Assembly (NCBI GenBank): GCA_010672965.1
Contig: JAAHFN010000005.1
Location: 354,796 to 418,795, forward strand
Reading direction: 5' to 3'
Length of the DNA: 64,000 nt
DNA from: Oscillatoria sp. SIO1A7
GTDB taxonomy: Bacteria; Cyanobacteriota; Cyanobacteriia; Cyanobacteriales; Laspinemataceae
The notes under the pieces were generated by a model, which saw nothing but the letters and a program-made list of their open reading frames with translations, searched no databases and was not told the DNA's origin. The position numbers and the translations under genes were made by a program. Positions within the stretch are counted from its first letter, which is position 1. The number at the start of each line of letters is the position of its first letter. Below, piece by piece: positions 16,554-25,375 of this stretch.

Positions 16554-18590
16554 ATGTTGCGCCTTGACGATCCGACTTATATATATAGAGAAGCAGACGA
16601 TCGCCTTTATCAATTTCTGCAAGCCTCCGACCCTGGCGAGAGCATTAGCTGGGTTTTAGGAGGACCGCACTCGGGCAAGTCCAGCCTAATGGCGAGAACG
16701 GCCAAAAGACTTGCTACAGAGGGGGCGATTTGCTTTCAGGTGGGGCTGAAACCTTCTGAAAATCCCGTTTCCGAAAGCCTCTTGTATTTTAGCCTTTTCC
16801 AGATTATTTCAGAGCAAGCAAAACTTGCCGAACGAGGGCTATGGCAGGACTTCTTGGATTTTGCCCCAGGGCTGAAATTTCAGGAACTGTTTCAATCCGG
16901 GCTAATTCCAGCAATCGGGGCGAAAAAGTTAGTTATTTTTCTCGATCGCATTGAGCTTTTAGTTGATTGGCAGCTCCTCTCCAGTCTCCTGGCAACCCTC
17001 GATAGTTTATGCGCCCAGTCCGCCACTAGCCGGGATGCCGCTCGGGCTCAGTTGAAGTTTGTTCTCTTGGGAACCGTGAAGCCTTCGCAGTTGTTAGCGG
17101 ATGCCAATCGGGAGCATTTCAATTTCGCATACGGCCGCCTGACGCCTATAGGCGTAAGCCCCGCCTCCCAGGCGGCTGGCGCGGCTACACAAACAAAGCC
17201 CTTCCGGGCTACAGATACCGGAACTGAAATGCTCCCTGCCAATCGAGCTTTGGGGAAAAATATAACTTTGCGGAAAAATCAAATTTTACTGGCTCCTGTA
17301 GTTGGCGATCGCCGTAGTAGTGATAATTCCCCCGAGAGTTTGGGCGAGAGTCTGGGCGAGAGTCTGGGCGAGCTATCGAAAAGCGATCGGCTTTTGCTGG
17401 CCAGACTCGCGGAAGTTAGCCCCCAGAGCGAGGAACTTCTCGAAGAAATTCTATTTTGGACGGGGAGACAACCTTTCTTAACACAATTTTTATGCGATTT
17501 AGCGATTAGTCATGTTAAAATCGCCAATGGTAACGTTCGGGACTTGCGAGAATTAGTCAAGATCCAAATACTGGAAAATTGGCCGCAGCAAGAGCGACTC
17601 GCCTCGCACTTCCAGCGGATTGAGAATGGCTTCGCTAGCGGGGAACTGTCTGTGCTGGATCTCTATCTAGAGATACTAGAGCATCCCGAGGGGGTGAAAT
17701 ATAGCGATCGCAATTGGCAACATATGGATTTGCTAGCATCGGGTTTAGTCGCCAAGCAAGCAAACTACTTACATATTGCCAACAACATATACAGGCAAGT
17801 CTTTGCCCAGCAATGGGTTAAAAAAACAAAAAAAAGAATCAAGCAAGCGAGAGATAATATGGCGGACCAAAAAGTCTATAACCGGGATGTCTTCATGCTC
17901 ATCGATAGAAGCGGATCGATGACCTTAAGAGATGCTACCACTGCGGGGAAGAAGCGATGGGAGTATCTCCAAGAAACGGTTCAAGGTCATGTGGATGAGA
18001 TTCTCAGCGAAGAGGATGAAGATTACGGAATTATTTGCGACGAGATAACGCTTTATTTTTTCAATCGCAATCAAGTACCGGCCAAGACTATTTACCTGAG
18101 AGATGCCGAACAGGTGCAAAGTGCTTTTAAGGAAAATAAGCCGGGGGGAGCGACCTATCTAGCGCCCGCTCTAATGGAAGCTATTTCCCAGTGGTTTGCC
18201 AATCGCACCGATGACAAGAGAGCTTTTATAATTATTTATACTGACGGCCAGATTGACGATAGCAAGGAACTTGTCAATGCGATCGGCAAGGCTTGTTCCC
18301 AGATCGACAACCAAGATGAAATCAAGATTTTGACTATCGGCATTGGTAGCGAGATTCAGGTAGAGAAAACCATCGAGTTTTACTTAGACCTAGACTATAA
18401 TGCCAGCCAATTCAAATCCAAGAAAGGAGAGGATTGCAATATTTTTGTCTTCGACCTGATCGATGACGTGATGGATGAAGGAATTGTCGCGGCTCTAGAG
18501 CGGCAGCTTGAAGGCGACCCCAAGAAGGGTTTGGCCAACTGGATTAAAGAGCGCTATCCAAATTTGGCTGGCAAGTATTTTAATTCCTAA
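16554..18590 (+). CDS. AAA/STAND-like ATPase fused to von Willebrand factor A domain
   Basis: 678 residues. The N-terminal P-loop domain has Walker A GGPHSGKSS (36-44) and Walker B LVIFLD (126-131). It resembles the AAA-like domains of cyanobacterial regulatory ATPases. The C-terminal vWA domain (about 445-650) has a complete MIDAS: Asp451-Arg-Ser453-Gly-Ser455, Thr534 and Asp564, so it should bind a divalent metal and a partner. Residues about 186-231 are an in-frame insertion of a mobile palindromic element with a 9-bp target duplication. A small SLGE repeat (12-bp units, 17334-17370) lies just after. It is the last gene of the four-gene cluster and could be the switch that senses or assembles its GTPase partners; this is inference. 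Confidence 0.85.
   Translation: MLRLDDPTYIYREADDRLYQFLQASDPGESISWVLGGPHSGKSSLMARTAKRLATEGAICFQVGLKPSENPVSESLLYFSLFQIISEQAKLAERGLWQDFLDFAPGLKFQELFQSGLIPAIGAKKLVIFLDRIELLVDWQLLSSLLATLDSLCAQSATSRDAARAQLKFVLLGTVKPSQLLADANREHFNFAYGRLTPIGVSPASQAAGAATQTKPFRATDTGTEMLPANRALGKNITLRKNQILLAPVVGDRRSSDNSPESLGESLGESLGELSKSDRLLLARLAEVSPQSEELLEEILFWTGRQPFLTQFLCDLAISHVKIANGNVRDLRELVKIQILENWPQQERLASHFQRIENGFASGELSVLDLYLEILEHPEGVKYSDRNWQHMDLLASGLVAKQANYLHIANNIYRQVFAQQWVKKTKKRIKQARDNMADQKVYNRDVFMLIDRSGSMTLRDATTAGKKRWEYLQETVQGHVDEILSEEDEDYGIICDEITLYFFNRNQVPAKTIYLRDAEQVQSAFKENKPGGATYLAPALMEAISQWFANRTDDKRAFIIIYTDGQIDDSKELVNAIGKACSQIDNQDEIKILTIGIGSEIQVEKTIEFYLDLDYNASQFKSKKGEDCNIFVFDLIDDVMDEGIVAALERQLEGDPKKGLANWIKERYPNLAGKYFNS
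17111..17236. mobile_element. Family F MITE-like element inserted in frame inside the ATPase-vWA gene
   Basis: 126 bp with termini GGAGCATTTCA / TGAAATGCTCCC. The 9-bp direct repeat TGCCAATCG flanks it (17102-17110 and 17237-17245). 126+9=135 bp, exactly 45 codons, so the reading frame continues. The protein shows the duplication as ANR on both sides. The core differs from the copy at 8049. Confidence 0.93.
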
Positions 18591-18596
18591 GGAATT

Positions 18597-18640
18597 GGTT
18601 AGGGTGTAGGGTGTAGGGTGTAGGGTGTAGGGTGAAGAGA
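18597..18640. repeat. Heptanucleotide array (GTAGGGT)
   Basis: About five 7-bp units immediately after the ATPase-vWA stop. Confidence 0.9.
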
Positions 18641-18671
18641 GATGGGGAAGGGTGGGGAGGGTGGGGAAGAT

Positions 18672-18764
18672 GTAGGTTGGGTTGAGGAACGAAACCCAAC
18701 ACGACGCTATTGTTGGGTTTCGTTCCTTAACCCAACCTACTGCTTGCAAAAGTGAAATGCTTCC
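18672..18764. repeat. GTAGGTTGGGTTGAGGAACG hairpin with family F right end
   Basis: A long hairpin (GTAGGTTGGGTTGAGG...AACCCAACCTAC) followed by the family F right terminus (AAAGTGAAATGCTTCC). The left terminus is missing, so this is a truncated copy. Confidence 0.75.
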
Positions 18765-18914
18765 AGAGAGATGGGGGAGGGTGGGAAGGACTAGAAGTGA
18801 ATATTCTCCCACAGTTCCTACGCTTCCCCCTCTGCGCACACTCCCGGCCTTGCCAAAGAAATTCATCGGCAGAGCGACGCTTTATCGCTTGTATGTTTAG
18901 GAGAAACTTCATAA

Positions 18915-19139
18915 TTAAGCTGATACCAAGTGAATTTCTTCAGCCGCCACCAATGCGATCGCATATTTCAGACAAGCGCGAATATCCTCCACCTGCAAGT
19001 CAGGGTAGTAATCCCGAATAATCGCCTCAAAAGAAAATCCTTCATTAAGCAATTCCAGAACGCTCTGGACGGTTATGCGCGTACCGGCAATGCAAGGTTT
19101 GCCAAAGTGGATTTGAGGATCTACCGAAATTCTGTCCAT
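18915..19139 (-). CDS. DUF433 family protein (antitoxin-like)
   Basis: 74 residues; the sequence RISVDPQIHFGKPCIAGTRITVQSVLELL is the hallmark of DUF433 proteins, small helix-turn-helix-like proteins usually paired with a DUF5615 (PIN-like) toxin in cyanobacteria. No such partner follows on this strand, where the DNA is repeat sequence. It may be an orphan antitoxin, or its toxin gene may be lost. Full length for the family. Confidence 0.85.
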   Translation of the reverse strand: MDRISVDPQIHFGKPCIAGTRITVQSVLELLNEGFSFEAIIRDYYPDLQVEDIRACLKYAIALVAAEEIHLVSA

Positions 19140-19466
19140 ATCGCAAAAAAATCCAGAATCTGTTTCTTATATTTTAGGCCGCGCAGACAATTTAGGACAA
19201 AAGGTTCGTAGGGGCGTAGGCTAGGGTGTTGGGTGTAGGGTGTAGGGTGTAGGGAAACTTCATCCTATTTTCGCGATCGCTTTCGGGAGCCGGAAAGTCT
19301 TACATTTAGGTGCTTTCAGGTTTCAAGCGGCAACGATCCCCGGATGTCACCAATTGGCGTGAAAAGTTTCAGAGTCAACACCCTAGGCGTAGGCGGAGCC
19401 TGCTTTTCGGAGGGCATATGCCATATATGCCATTCGCCCCTACAGTCCTAACCTTATGTAACTTCT

Positions 19467-19667
19467 CTAAGCTAATCCCAATCTCCTCTTGACTTCTTCG
19501 AGGGAAGTAGAAGGACTATTGCCTTCCTCCTGCTTAGCAGCTCTAAGATCCATGAGGTCTTCTAGGTCGGCGAGTAACTCCTGCAAGGCCAGAAATTCTT
19601 CATAAGGTAAAATCGCGAATTCCTTTTGGCCGTTTTTGCTTAAAAATTCAGGATGTAAATCTAGCAT
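19467..19667 (-). CDS. Phd/YefM-like or related antitoxin domain protein
   Basis: 66 residues. The segment FLSKNGQKEFAILPYEEFLALQELLADLEDL resembles the dimerisation strand-helix of Phd/YefM antitoxins, and the C-terminus (SLEEVKRRLGL) is like the toxin-binding tail of RelB/ParD-type antitoxins. No toxin gene lies next to it. Its function as an antitoxin is family inference. The gene is 328 bp from the DUF433 gene, on the same strand. Confidence 0.7.
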   Translation of the reverse strand: MLDLHPEFLSKNGQKEFAILPYEEFLALQELLADLEDLMDLRAAKQEEGNSPSTSLEEVKRRLGLA

Positions 19668-19695
19668 AGCAATTCACCACCCCTTTCTAAGAGTA

Positions 19696-19880
19696 ATATC
19701 AAATCCGGTTAAATACCCATTGGATCTCGAAGATTCCGTAGGACGGGCGTCCCGCCTGTCCGCCCCCCGCTCTTTGGGACAGGCGGGACGCCCGTCCTAC
19801 GCAACGCTCTTTGGGACAGGCGGGACGCCCGTCCTACGCAGGACTTGACTTTTTTTAGGGCTATTAAACGGATCTGATAT
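19696..19880. repeat. MITE-like element, family B, copy 3
   Basis: ATATCAAATCCGGTTAA...AACGGATCTGATAT, 185 bp. The core holds a GTAGGACGGGCGTCC / GGACGCCCGTCCTAC palindrome with a second right arm duplicated. Confidence 0.85.
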
Positions 19881-20032
19881 AAACATTTTTTCTGTGTTTG
19901 ATTGGTAATTCATTGTATCGTTACCTTTGCCTTTCCCCCACAGAGTCAACACCCTACCCCACACCCTAGATCTAGGGCAGCGCCACTCGGCTGCCCTACG
20001 GAATTCGTGACTAACTAATCGGATTATATCTT

Positions 20033-20188
20033 ATTTTTTGGCTATAATCCAGACCGCATGAATGATGCCGGGAATGTAGCCAAAAAGGTCAAGAGGAGAT
20101 TAATCCAAAAATCTTTACCAAGACCAACTTGTAAAAAGACGCCCAGGGGAGGCAGAAAGATAGCAGCGATAATGCGAACTAAATCCAT
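20033..20188 (-). pseudogene. Pmp3/YqaE family small membrane protein, frameshifted
   Basis: The ATG at 20188 is preceded by AAGGAG and opens MDLVRIIAAIFLPPLGVFLQVGLGKDFWINLLLTF, the diagnostic first half of the Pmp3/YqaE (UPF0057) family. Near 20081 one G is missing (TTGGCTAC where TTGGGCTAC is expected). In the shifted frame the sequence continues GYIPGIIHAVWIIAK, the family's second transmembrane helix. As read, the product ends after 49 residues in unrelated sequence. Either a true frameshift or a sequencing error. The end coordinate is approximate. Confidence 0.8.
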
Positions 20189-20465
20189 AAGATTCTCCTT
20201 TTAATTTAATAAACGTACTATATAACAACAAACTTCAAAAATCGATTTCCGTAGGCGCTTTGCGTCTCTTACGGAAAATACTCCAACCCCCTGATGGATT
20301 GGCGATGGATTGGGAGGCTAAGATTCGGGTTTCCCCAATTCTTGGGTGTAGGGGCGTAGGCGGAGCCTACGCCCCCTACGGATATTGCCGCCGATCGCCC
20401 CCCTTACCTCGGGGTAGGTTTTTGCAATCTCCTTTACTACGCCTGTCGGAATGCTCCTTCAAGTT

Positions 20466-20541
20466 TCTGGGGCGAAGCATTCCAATACAATAATTTTTGC
20501 GAAGAGAGCAAAGGCTGTCGAGGGAATGCTGTCGCCCCTAC
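20466..20541. repeat. Family A palindrome, copy 4
   Basis: TCTGGGGCGAAGCATTCC...GGGAATGCTGTCGCCCCTAC, downstream of the nblS stop. Confidence 0.85.
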
Positions 20542-20662
20542 ACTCCCCTACACTCTCAAACATCAAATGTAAAAAGCCTACCCTTGTGAGCGATCGCCCC
20601 GATCGCCCCGATCGCCCCCCAACTCCCCCCGACCCCCCGCGACCGACCGACCGGCGCGGGCA

Positions 20663-22780
20663 TTAACTGCTCGGTAGGCTCGCCGAGGTGGCTTGGGTAG
20701 ATTCTGGTTTTGGTTTTTGTTCTTGAAAGACGGCTAAATCAAACCAGAAGGTAGTGCCAACTCCTACTTCACTAATAAGATTGACTTTAGTATGGTGTTT
20801 GTCGAGGATATTTTTGACAATCGATAGACCCAGACCGGTGCCTTCCAGGGTATGAACGCGATTTTCGACCCGGAAGAAGCGATCGAAAATTGCCTCTTGG
20901 TCTTCTTGCTCGATGCCGATTCCGGTATCGGAAATTTCAACGCGAACCATTTGTTGGCGATCGCGAGCTTCTGGGTAGGCTTCCGGTGGCTCCAGATGTG
21001 ACAACCAAGAGTCTTCTAGCAAGTAGGCGCGAATGGCTATTTGTCCTCCAGATTCGGTGAACTTGAGAGAATTGCCCACTAAATTGGCAAATACTTGTAG
21101 GAGTAGGTCGTAGTTCCCGGCTACTGGGGGCAATTCGTTTTCAACTTCTTGGAAAAGTTTAATACCTTTATCTTTTACGCTTAATCTATAGGTGCGCAGA
21201 GTTTGTTCCACGGTCTGAGCCAGATCCACCGCATCAAATGAATAGACGTGGTTAGATTCTAGGCGGGATAAATCTAAAACATCGTTCACCAAACGAGCGA
21301 GTCTATCCGTTTCCCCGTTAGCGGTTTCTAGAAACTCGCGCCGTTCTTCTTCGCTTAGTTCTGAACCATAATCATGTAGGGTTTCTATAAATGATTTTAT
21401 ATTAAAAAGAGGCGTTCTTAATTCGTGGGAGACATTGCTTATAAATTGGCTTTTGGCTTCGTTGAGTTCCACCTCCCGGGTAATATCTTGCACCGTCATC
21501 GCAATTCCTTTAATATTCTCTCGGTTGTGCGCTCCGATATTGCATTTATAGTGGTCTTGATAAAGGGTGCATTCCCGGGCGGCGGGACGTTGCGGAGAAG
21601 TGCAGCTATTATCGACATTGTAGGTACAACTGATGCAGAGGGACTCTTCTCCAGGGGCTTTGTGCAAGAGAACGTTGGTTAGGAGAATGCGAACAGTGCG
21701 ATTGACGGGTTCGGGGAGATTAATTCTAAATTCACCTACGTCGCGATCGCCCAAGGCAATCTCGTACAGCGGCCGAGTTAGTTCTACTGTCACTGAAGAT
21801 GGCAGGTTATGCAGGACGTTTTCTCCCACCACATTTTTACCATCCCAGTTAAAAATCCGCCTCGCCGTCGAGTTCACCAACATTGCCTTCAATTCCGTAT
21901 CTATCAGCACTGCTCCATCGGCAATCTTGGAAACTAGAGTTTCTAGCTTAGCTTTTTCCGCCGTCAGTTCCTGGATATTCTGTTCCTCATAGCTCTCCAG
22001 CCTCTCTGCCATTTCATTAAAGCTATAGATCAATTCTCCCAATTCTCCTCCAAAAGGCAAATCGATCCGCTGCTTAAAATTACCGCTGGCTATGTTTTTG
22101 ACCCCGACCAATAATTCCTTAATCGGCCGAGTAATAGTGAGGGCATTAAACACTACCCCTAAAATCACCATCGCCCAGATGGCAATAAAAACTGCTATGG
22201 TCACATCCCGCGTCAGATAAGAGGAAGTAGCAACCGTAGGATTGGGGTTGATGCCAATAGCGAGTACCCCCAAATAATTTTCTTCGCGAATCAAGGGCAC
22301 GAATACGTCGGTCACTTCCCCATCTGGGGTTTTATGTTGCCGCACCATCGGCTCCATTGCCATGTTGGTGGCAAAATCTTCCGGTAGCTGAATTCGACGT
22401 TTAATCTTTAGAGAGTTTTGTACCTCCGATTCCGAAAAGGGAATGCCCAAAAATATTTCGCCTTCCGCGTCTGCGTAGAGCATATAGCGCACGCTAGTGG
22501 TGCTGCTGTAGAATCTGTGGGAAAAGCGGGCCACCTCGGAGCGATTATCTTCGGCGATCGATGGCGCTACATTGGCGGCTAGGAGCAAAGCCAAGTCCCG
22601 TCCAAAACGAGTATCGTTGATACGGGCATCTTCCTGTATCGTGTTAACCGCCCAGAAGGTAAGGCCGCTCATCATCAGGGAAACCACTAGGGTGGCCGCC
22701 GCTAGTAGTTTGGTCTGGAGAGTAAACTCAGACCACCACCGGGCAATTATTTCTCCTATCCGTTTCAATACTGCTAGCAA
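20663..22780 (-). CDS. nblS: Two-component sensor histidine kinase NblS/Hik33 (DspA)
   Basis: 705 residues. Order: TM1 (about 23-45), extracytoplasmic sensor (about 46-190), TM2 (about 193-215), HAMP (about 215-270), coiled coil, PAS (about 285-430), HisKA with phospho-acceptor His452 in SNVSHELRTPL, and HATPase with N box NLVGNSLKF and G boxes DTGIGI and GTGLGLS. The whole-protein layout matches cyanobacterial NblS/Hik33, which controls phycobilisome degradation and responses to high light, cold and nutrient stress through RpaB-type regulators. Between PAS core and HisKA there are five Cys (382, 385, 393, 404, 413). Slightly longer than the 663 residues I recall for the Synechocystis protein. 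Monocistronic here. Confidence 0.95.
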   Translation of the reverse strand: MLAVLKRIGEIIARWWSEFTLQTKLLAAATLVVSLMMSGLTFWAVNTIQEDARINDTRFGRDLALLLAANVAPSIAEDNRSEVARFSHRFYSSTTSVRYMLYADAEGEIFLGIPFSESEVQNSLKIKRRIQLPEDFATNMAMEPMVRQHKTPDGEVTDVFVPLIREENYLGVLAIGINPNPTVATSSYLTRDVTIAVFIAIWAMVILGVVFNALTITRPIKELLVGVKNIASGNFKQRIDLPFGGELGELIYSFNEMAERLESYEEQNIQELTAEKAKLETLVSKIADGAVLIDTELKAMLVNSTARRIFNWDGKNVVGENVLHNLPSSVTVELTRPLYEIALGDRDVGEFRINLPEPVNRTVRILLTNVLLHKAPGEESLCISCTYNVDNSCTSPQRPAARECTLYQDHYKCNIGAHNRENIKGIAMTVQDITREVELNEAKSQFISNVSHELRTPLFNIKSFIETLHDYGSELSEEERREFLETANGETDRLARLVNDVLDLSRLESNHVYSFDAVDLAQTVEQTLRTYRLSVKDKGIKLFQEVENELPPVAGNYDLLLQVFANLVGNSLKFTESGGQIAIRAYLLEDSWLSHLEPPEAYPEARDRQQMVRVEISDTGIGIEQEDQEAIFDRFFRVENRVHTLEGTGLGLSIVKNILDKHHTKVNLISEVGVGTTFWFDLAVFQEQKPKPESTQATSASLPSS

Positions 22781-22917
22781 AGCTTCATCCTACCCTTGTG
22801 AAAAGCAATGACCCTGCAAGGTTTGGCGATCGCCACATAAGGCCCCATACCAAACCTGACAAGCTCCCCTCGGAGATTGCACTATAGGCATTTTTAAGTT
22901 TAATGAATTTTGAATTT

Positions 22918-23040
22918 TAGGGGAGCAGGGAGCAGGGGAGCAGGGAGCAGGGGAGCAGGGAGCAGGGGAGACATGGGGACCAAGAAAACGAGATACCGAG
23001 GGACCGGGGGAGGGGAGCAGGGAGCAGGGGAGCAAGGGTA
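22918..23040. repeat. Tandem GGGAGCAGGGGAGCA repeats
   Basis: Purine-rich array of about 14-bp units upstream of nblS. The short open frames across it are artefacts. Confidence 0.85.
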
Positions 23041-23128
23041 GCAAATTTCCCCTGCCCCCCGCCCCCTGCCCTTTCAAGGGTATGTTTTTTAGATTTGGGA
23101 TTTTTGAGAGGGATTATCGGTTGAGGGC

Positions 23129-23200
23129 GTAGGGGCGACAGCATTCCCAAGACAGATTTTCCTCTTAATTAAAGTTATTGTATTGGAATGCTTCGCCCTA
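23129..23200. repeat. Family A palindrome, copy 5
   Basis: GTAGGGGCGACAGCATTCC...GGAATGCTTCGCCC hairpin. Confidence 0.85.
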
Positions 23201-23293
23201 GTAACCCATGCATCCCACCGATCGCGTCAAAAAAGAAGATTATAAAACTCCCACACGTCCCACATTTGGAGTTGCCGGCGAGCAGCATAAATT

Positions 23294-23366
23294 TCTGGGG
23301 CGAAGCATTCCATTTTATAAATTTAGTCGAAAGCAAAGGATATCTCGGGAATGCTGTCGCCCCTAC
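23294..23366. repeat. Family A palindrome, copy 6
   Basis: TCTGGGGCGAAGCATTCC...GGAATGCTGTCGCCCCTAC. Confidence 0.85.
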
Positions 23367-23369
23367 GCC

Positions 23370-23537
23370 TAGGGTGTTGACTCTGCGGGGAAAACAAAAA
23401 GGGGGTTTTCATACAATTTTTTTCCCTTCTTTAAAAAGGATGAAATCCTTACTGGGAGGAGGTTTTGGCACTTTCGCGCTTCCCGCGATCCCCGTAGTTA
23501 ACTAAGGTGGGTGAAAATCCTCAGAGTCAACACCCTA
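23370..23537. repeat. Possible MITE-like element, family I (TAGGGTGTTGACTCTG ends)
   Basis: 168 bp between TAGGGTGTTGACTCTGCGG and CCTCAGAGTCAACACCCTA, inverted ends of about 16 bp. Right-end-like fragments CAGAGTCAACACCCTA recur at 19371 and 19942. Confidence 0.65.
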
Positions 23538-23682
23538 CCCTACGCCTTATTTCGAGGGTTGGTCGTGGCCCGTTAAAACCTAAAAAACATACCCTTGAAA
23601 GCGCCCCCTCCCCCTGCCCCTCTGCCTCTTCTCCTCTGCCCCCCGCCCCCTGCCAAGACAGCCTCTTCCTATGCCCAATGCC

Positions 23683-24981
23683 CTATTCCCCATTCCCCAT
23701 TGCCAATACCCTATATCCAATATCCCGCCGATAGTAGGCCCCTTCAAAATCAATGCATTCGATACCTCTATAGGCTCCAGCAAAGGCTTCGTTAAAGTTG
23801 CTGCCAATTCCGGTAACCCCTAGAACCCGACCTCCAGAAGTTAAGATCCTATCTTCTTTGACTTCGGTGCCCGCGTGAAAAATAAGGGCTCCTTGCTCTG
23901 CGGCTCGGTCGAGACCCCCGATCGCCTTCCCTTTCTGATAGCTTCCCGGATAGCCGCCAGAAGCCATGACCACGCAGGCGGCTACCCGATCTTTTCGCCA
24001 GCGAATGGGCAACACAGCCGAGAGATTGCCTCGGGCGCAGGCGAGCATCAACTCTTCTAAAGGAGTTTCCAGTAGGGGTAAGATAACTTGAGTTTCCGGA
24101 TCGCCAAAGCGGCAGTTAAATTCTAAAACCCATATATCGTCGTTGGGAGAAATCATTAAACCGGCGTAGATTACTCCTCGATAATCTATGGCTCGTTTGC
24201 TTAGGGTTGCGATCGCCGGTTCTAGAACTTCCTTATTAATACGTTCCATCAGTAAGGGGGTCACTAGGGGCGCTGGGGAATATGCTCCCATCCCTCCAGT
24301 ATTAGATCCCGTATCTCCCTCGCCGATCGCTTTGTGGTCTTGGGCTGGCAATAGGGGTACTATCGCCCGACCGTCTGTAAGGGCTAGCACCGAGACTTCC
24401 TGGCCTGTCAAATATTCTTCGATAACCAAGCGATCGCCTGCCGCACCAAATTGGCCCGTTGTTGCTGCTTCGATGGCGGCGATCGCTTCTTCTACAGTAT
24501 TGGCGATCGTAACTCCCTTCCCCGCTGCCAGTCCATCGGCCTTAACTACAATTGGCGCGCCCCGTTCCGCCGCATAAGCTTTCGCTGCCTCCGCCTCTTC
24601 CCGAGCAAACGTTGCCGACTTGGCCGTAGGAATTCCCGCCTCTTCCATCAGCCCTTTCGCCCAAGACTTGCTGGATTCCAGTCGAGCCCCAGCCTTCTTG
24701 GGACCAAAGACCGTTAGGTTTGCATCTTCTAAATAGTCGGCAATTCCCAAGGCTAGGGGCAGCTCCGGGCCAACAACCACCAAATCGATATCGTTTTCTA
24801 AAGCAAATTCTTTGATGCCCTGGAAATTATCCACCGCCAATGGCAAATTCCGGCAACCCTCCATTGCCGCAGTTCCTCCATTTCCCGGCGCGCAGATAAC
24901 CTGCTCTACTTGCTCGGATTTCAGCAGTTTCCAGGCTAGGGCATGTTCTCGGCCCCCATTGCCAACAACTAATACTTTCAC
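23683..24981 (-). CDS. purD: Phosphoribosylamine-glycine ligase (GAR synthetase)
   Basis: 432 residues. Joins glycine to 5-phosphoribosylamine with ATP in purine synthesis. The N-terminus MKVLVVGNGGREHALAWKL and the ATP-grasp features (SKSWAKGLMEEAGIPTA, PIVVKADGLAAGKGV, EFNCRFGDPETQ) are typical, and length is normal. The last few residues (VLAMGNGE) and the stop fall in a GGGAATGGGGAAT-type simple repeat, so the natural C-terminus seems to have been replaced by or extended into repeat DNA. Monocistronic. Confidence 0.97.
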   Translation of the reverse strand: MKVLVVGNGGREHALAWKLLKSEQVEQVICAPGNGGTAAMEGCRNLPLAVDNFQGIKEFALENDIDLVVVGPELPLALGIADYLEDANLTVFGPKKAGARLESSKSWAKGLMEEAGIPTAKSATFAREEAEAAKAYAAERGAPIVVKADGLAAGKGVTIANTVEEAIAAIEAATTGQFGAAGDRLVIEEYLTGQEVSVLALTDGRAIVPLLPAQDHKAIGEGDTGSNTGGMGAYSPAPLVTPLLMERINKEVLEPAIATLSKRAIDYRGVIYAGLMISPNDDIWVLEFNCRFGDPETQVILPLLETPLEELMLACARGNLSAVLPIRWRKDRVAACVVMASGGYPGSYQKGKAIGGLDRAAEQGALIFHAGTEVKEDRILTSGGRVLGVTGIGSNFNEAFAGAYRGIECIDFEGAYYRRDIGYRVLAMGNGE

Positions 24982-25013
24982 GATCTCCTCTTGGGATGCA
25001 CGACTTGGACAAC

Positions 25014-25194
25014 TATAGCGGTAAGCAGTCAGCAGTCAGCAGTCAGCGGTAAGGGACTTGCAAGTTAATAATGTACCAATCCGTAGGCTGCTGCTGGGCT
25101 ATGCCCAGTCCGGTGGCGTTTCACTGTCGCGACATGAATGCGCCCCAGAGAGCAAACAACGAGATTGCTCTAACCTTAATGCGTAATGCTATGT
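25014..25194. repeat. MITE-like element, family C, copy 2
   Basis: TATAGCGGTAAGCAGTCAGC at the left, ACCTTAATGCGTAATGCTATG at the right, internal CAGTCAG repeats and a GGCTATGCCC hairpin. Located 32 bp upstream of purD. Confidence 0.75.
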
Positions 25195-25219
25195 GATACT
25201 ATATATATAGAAGAGTTAG

Positions 25220-25326
25220 ACCAATTCTTTATAAAGCTGCAGTAAATTCGCCGTTCGGGCAACGACCAAGCGAGCGCCCGAACGGTGGATAAAGGTCGTT
25301 ATTTTTTGCAGCTTCATATAAATGGT
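25220..25326. repeat. MITE-like element, family G, copy 2
   Basis: ACCAATTCTTTATAAAGCTGC...GCAGCTTCATATAAATGGT with a CCGTTCGGGC/GCCCGAACGG core, just upstream of the J-domain gene. Confidence 0.85.
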
Positions 25327-25375
25327 ATTAGATCTTATTATTTGCGTAAATACCGATAAAATTTGAACTGCGTCC

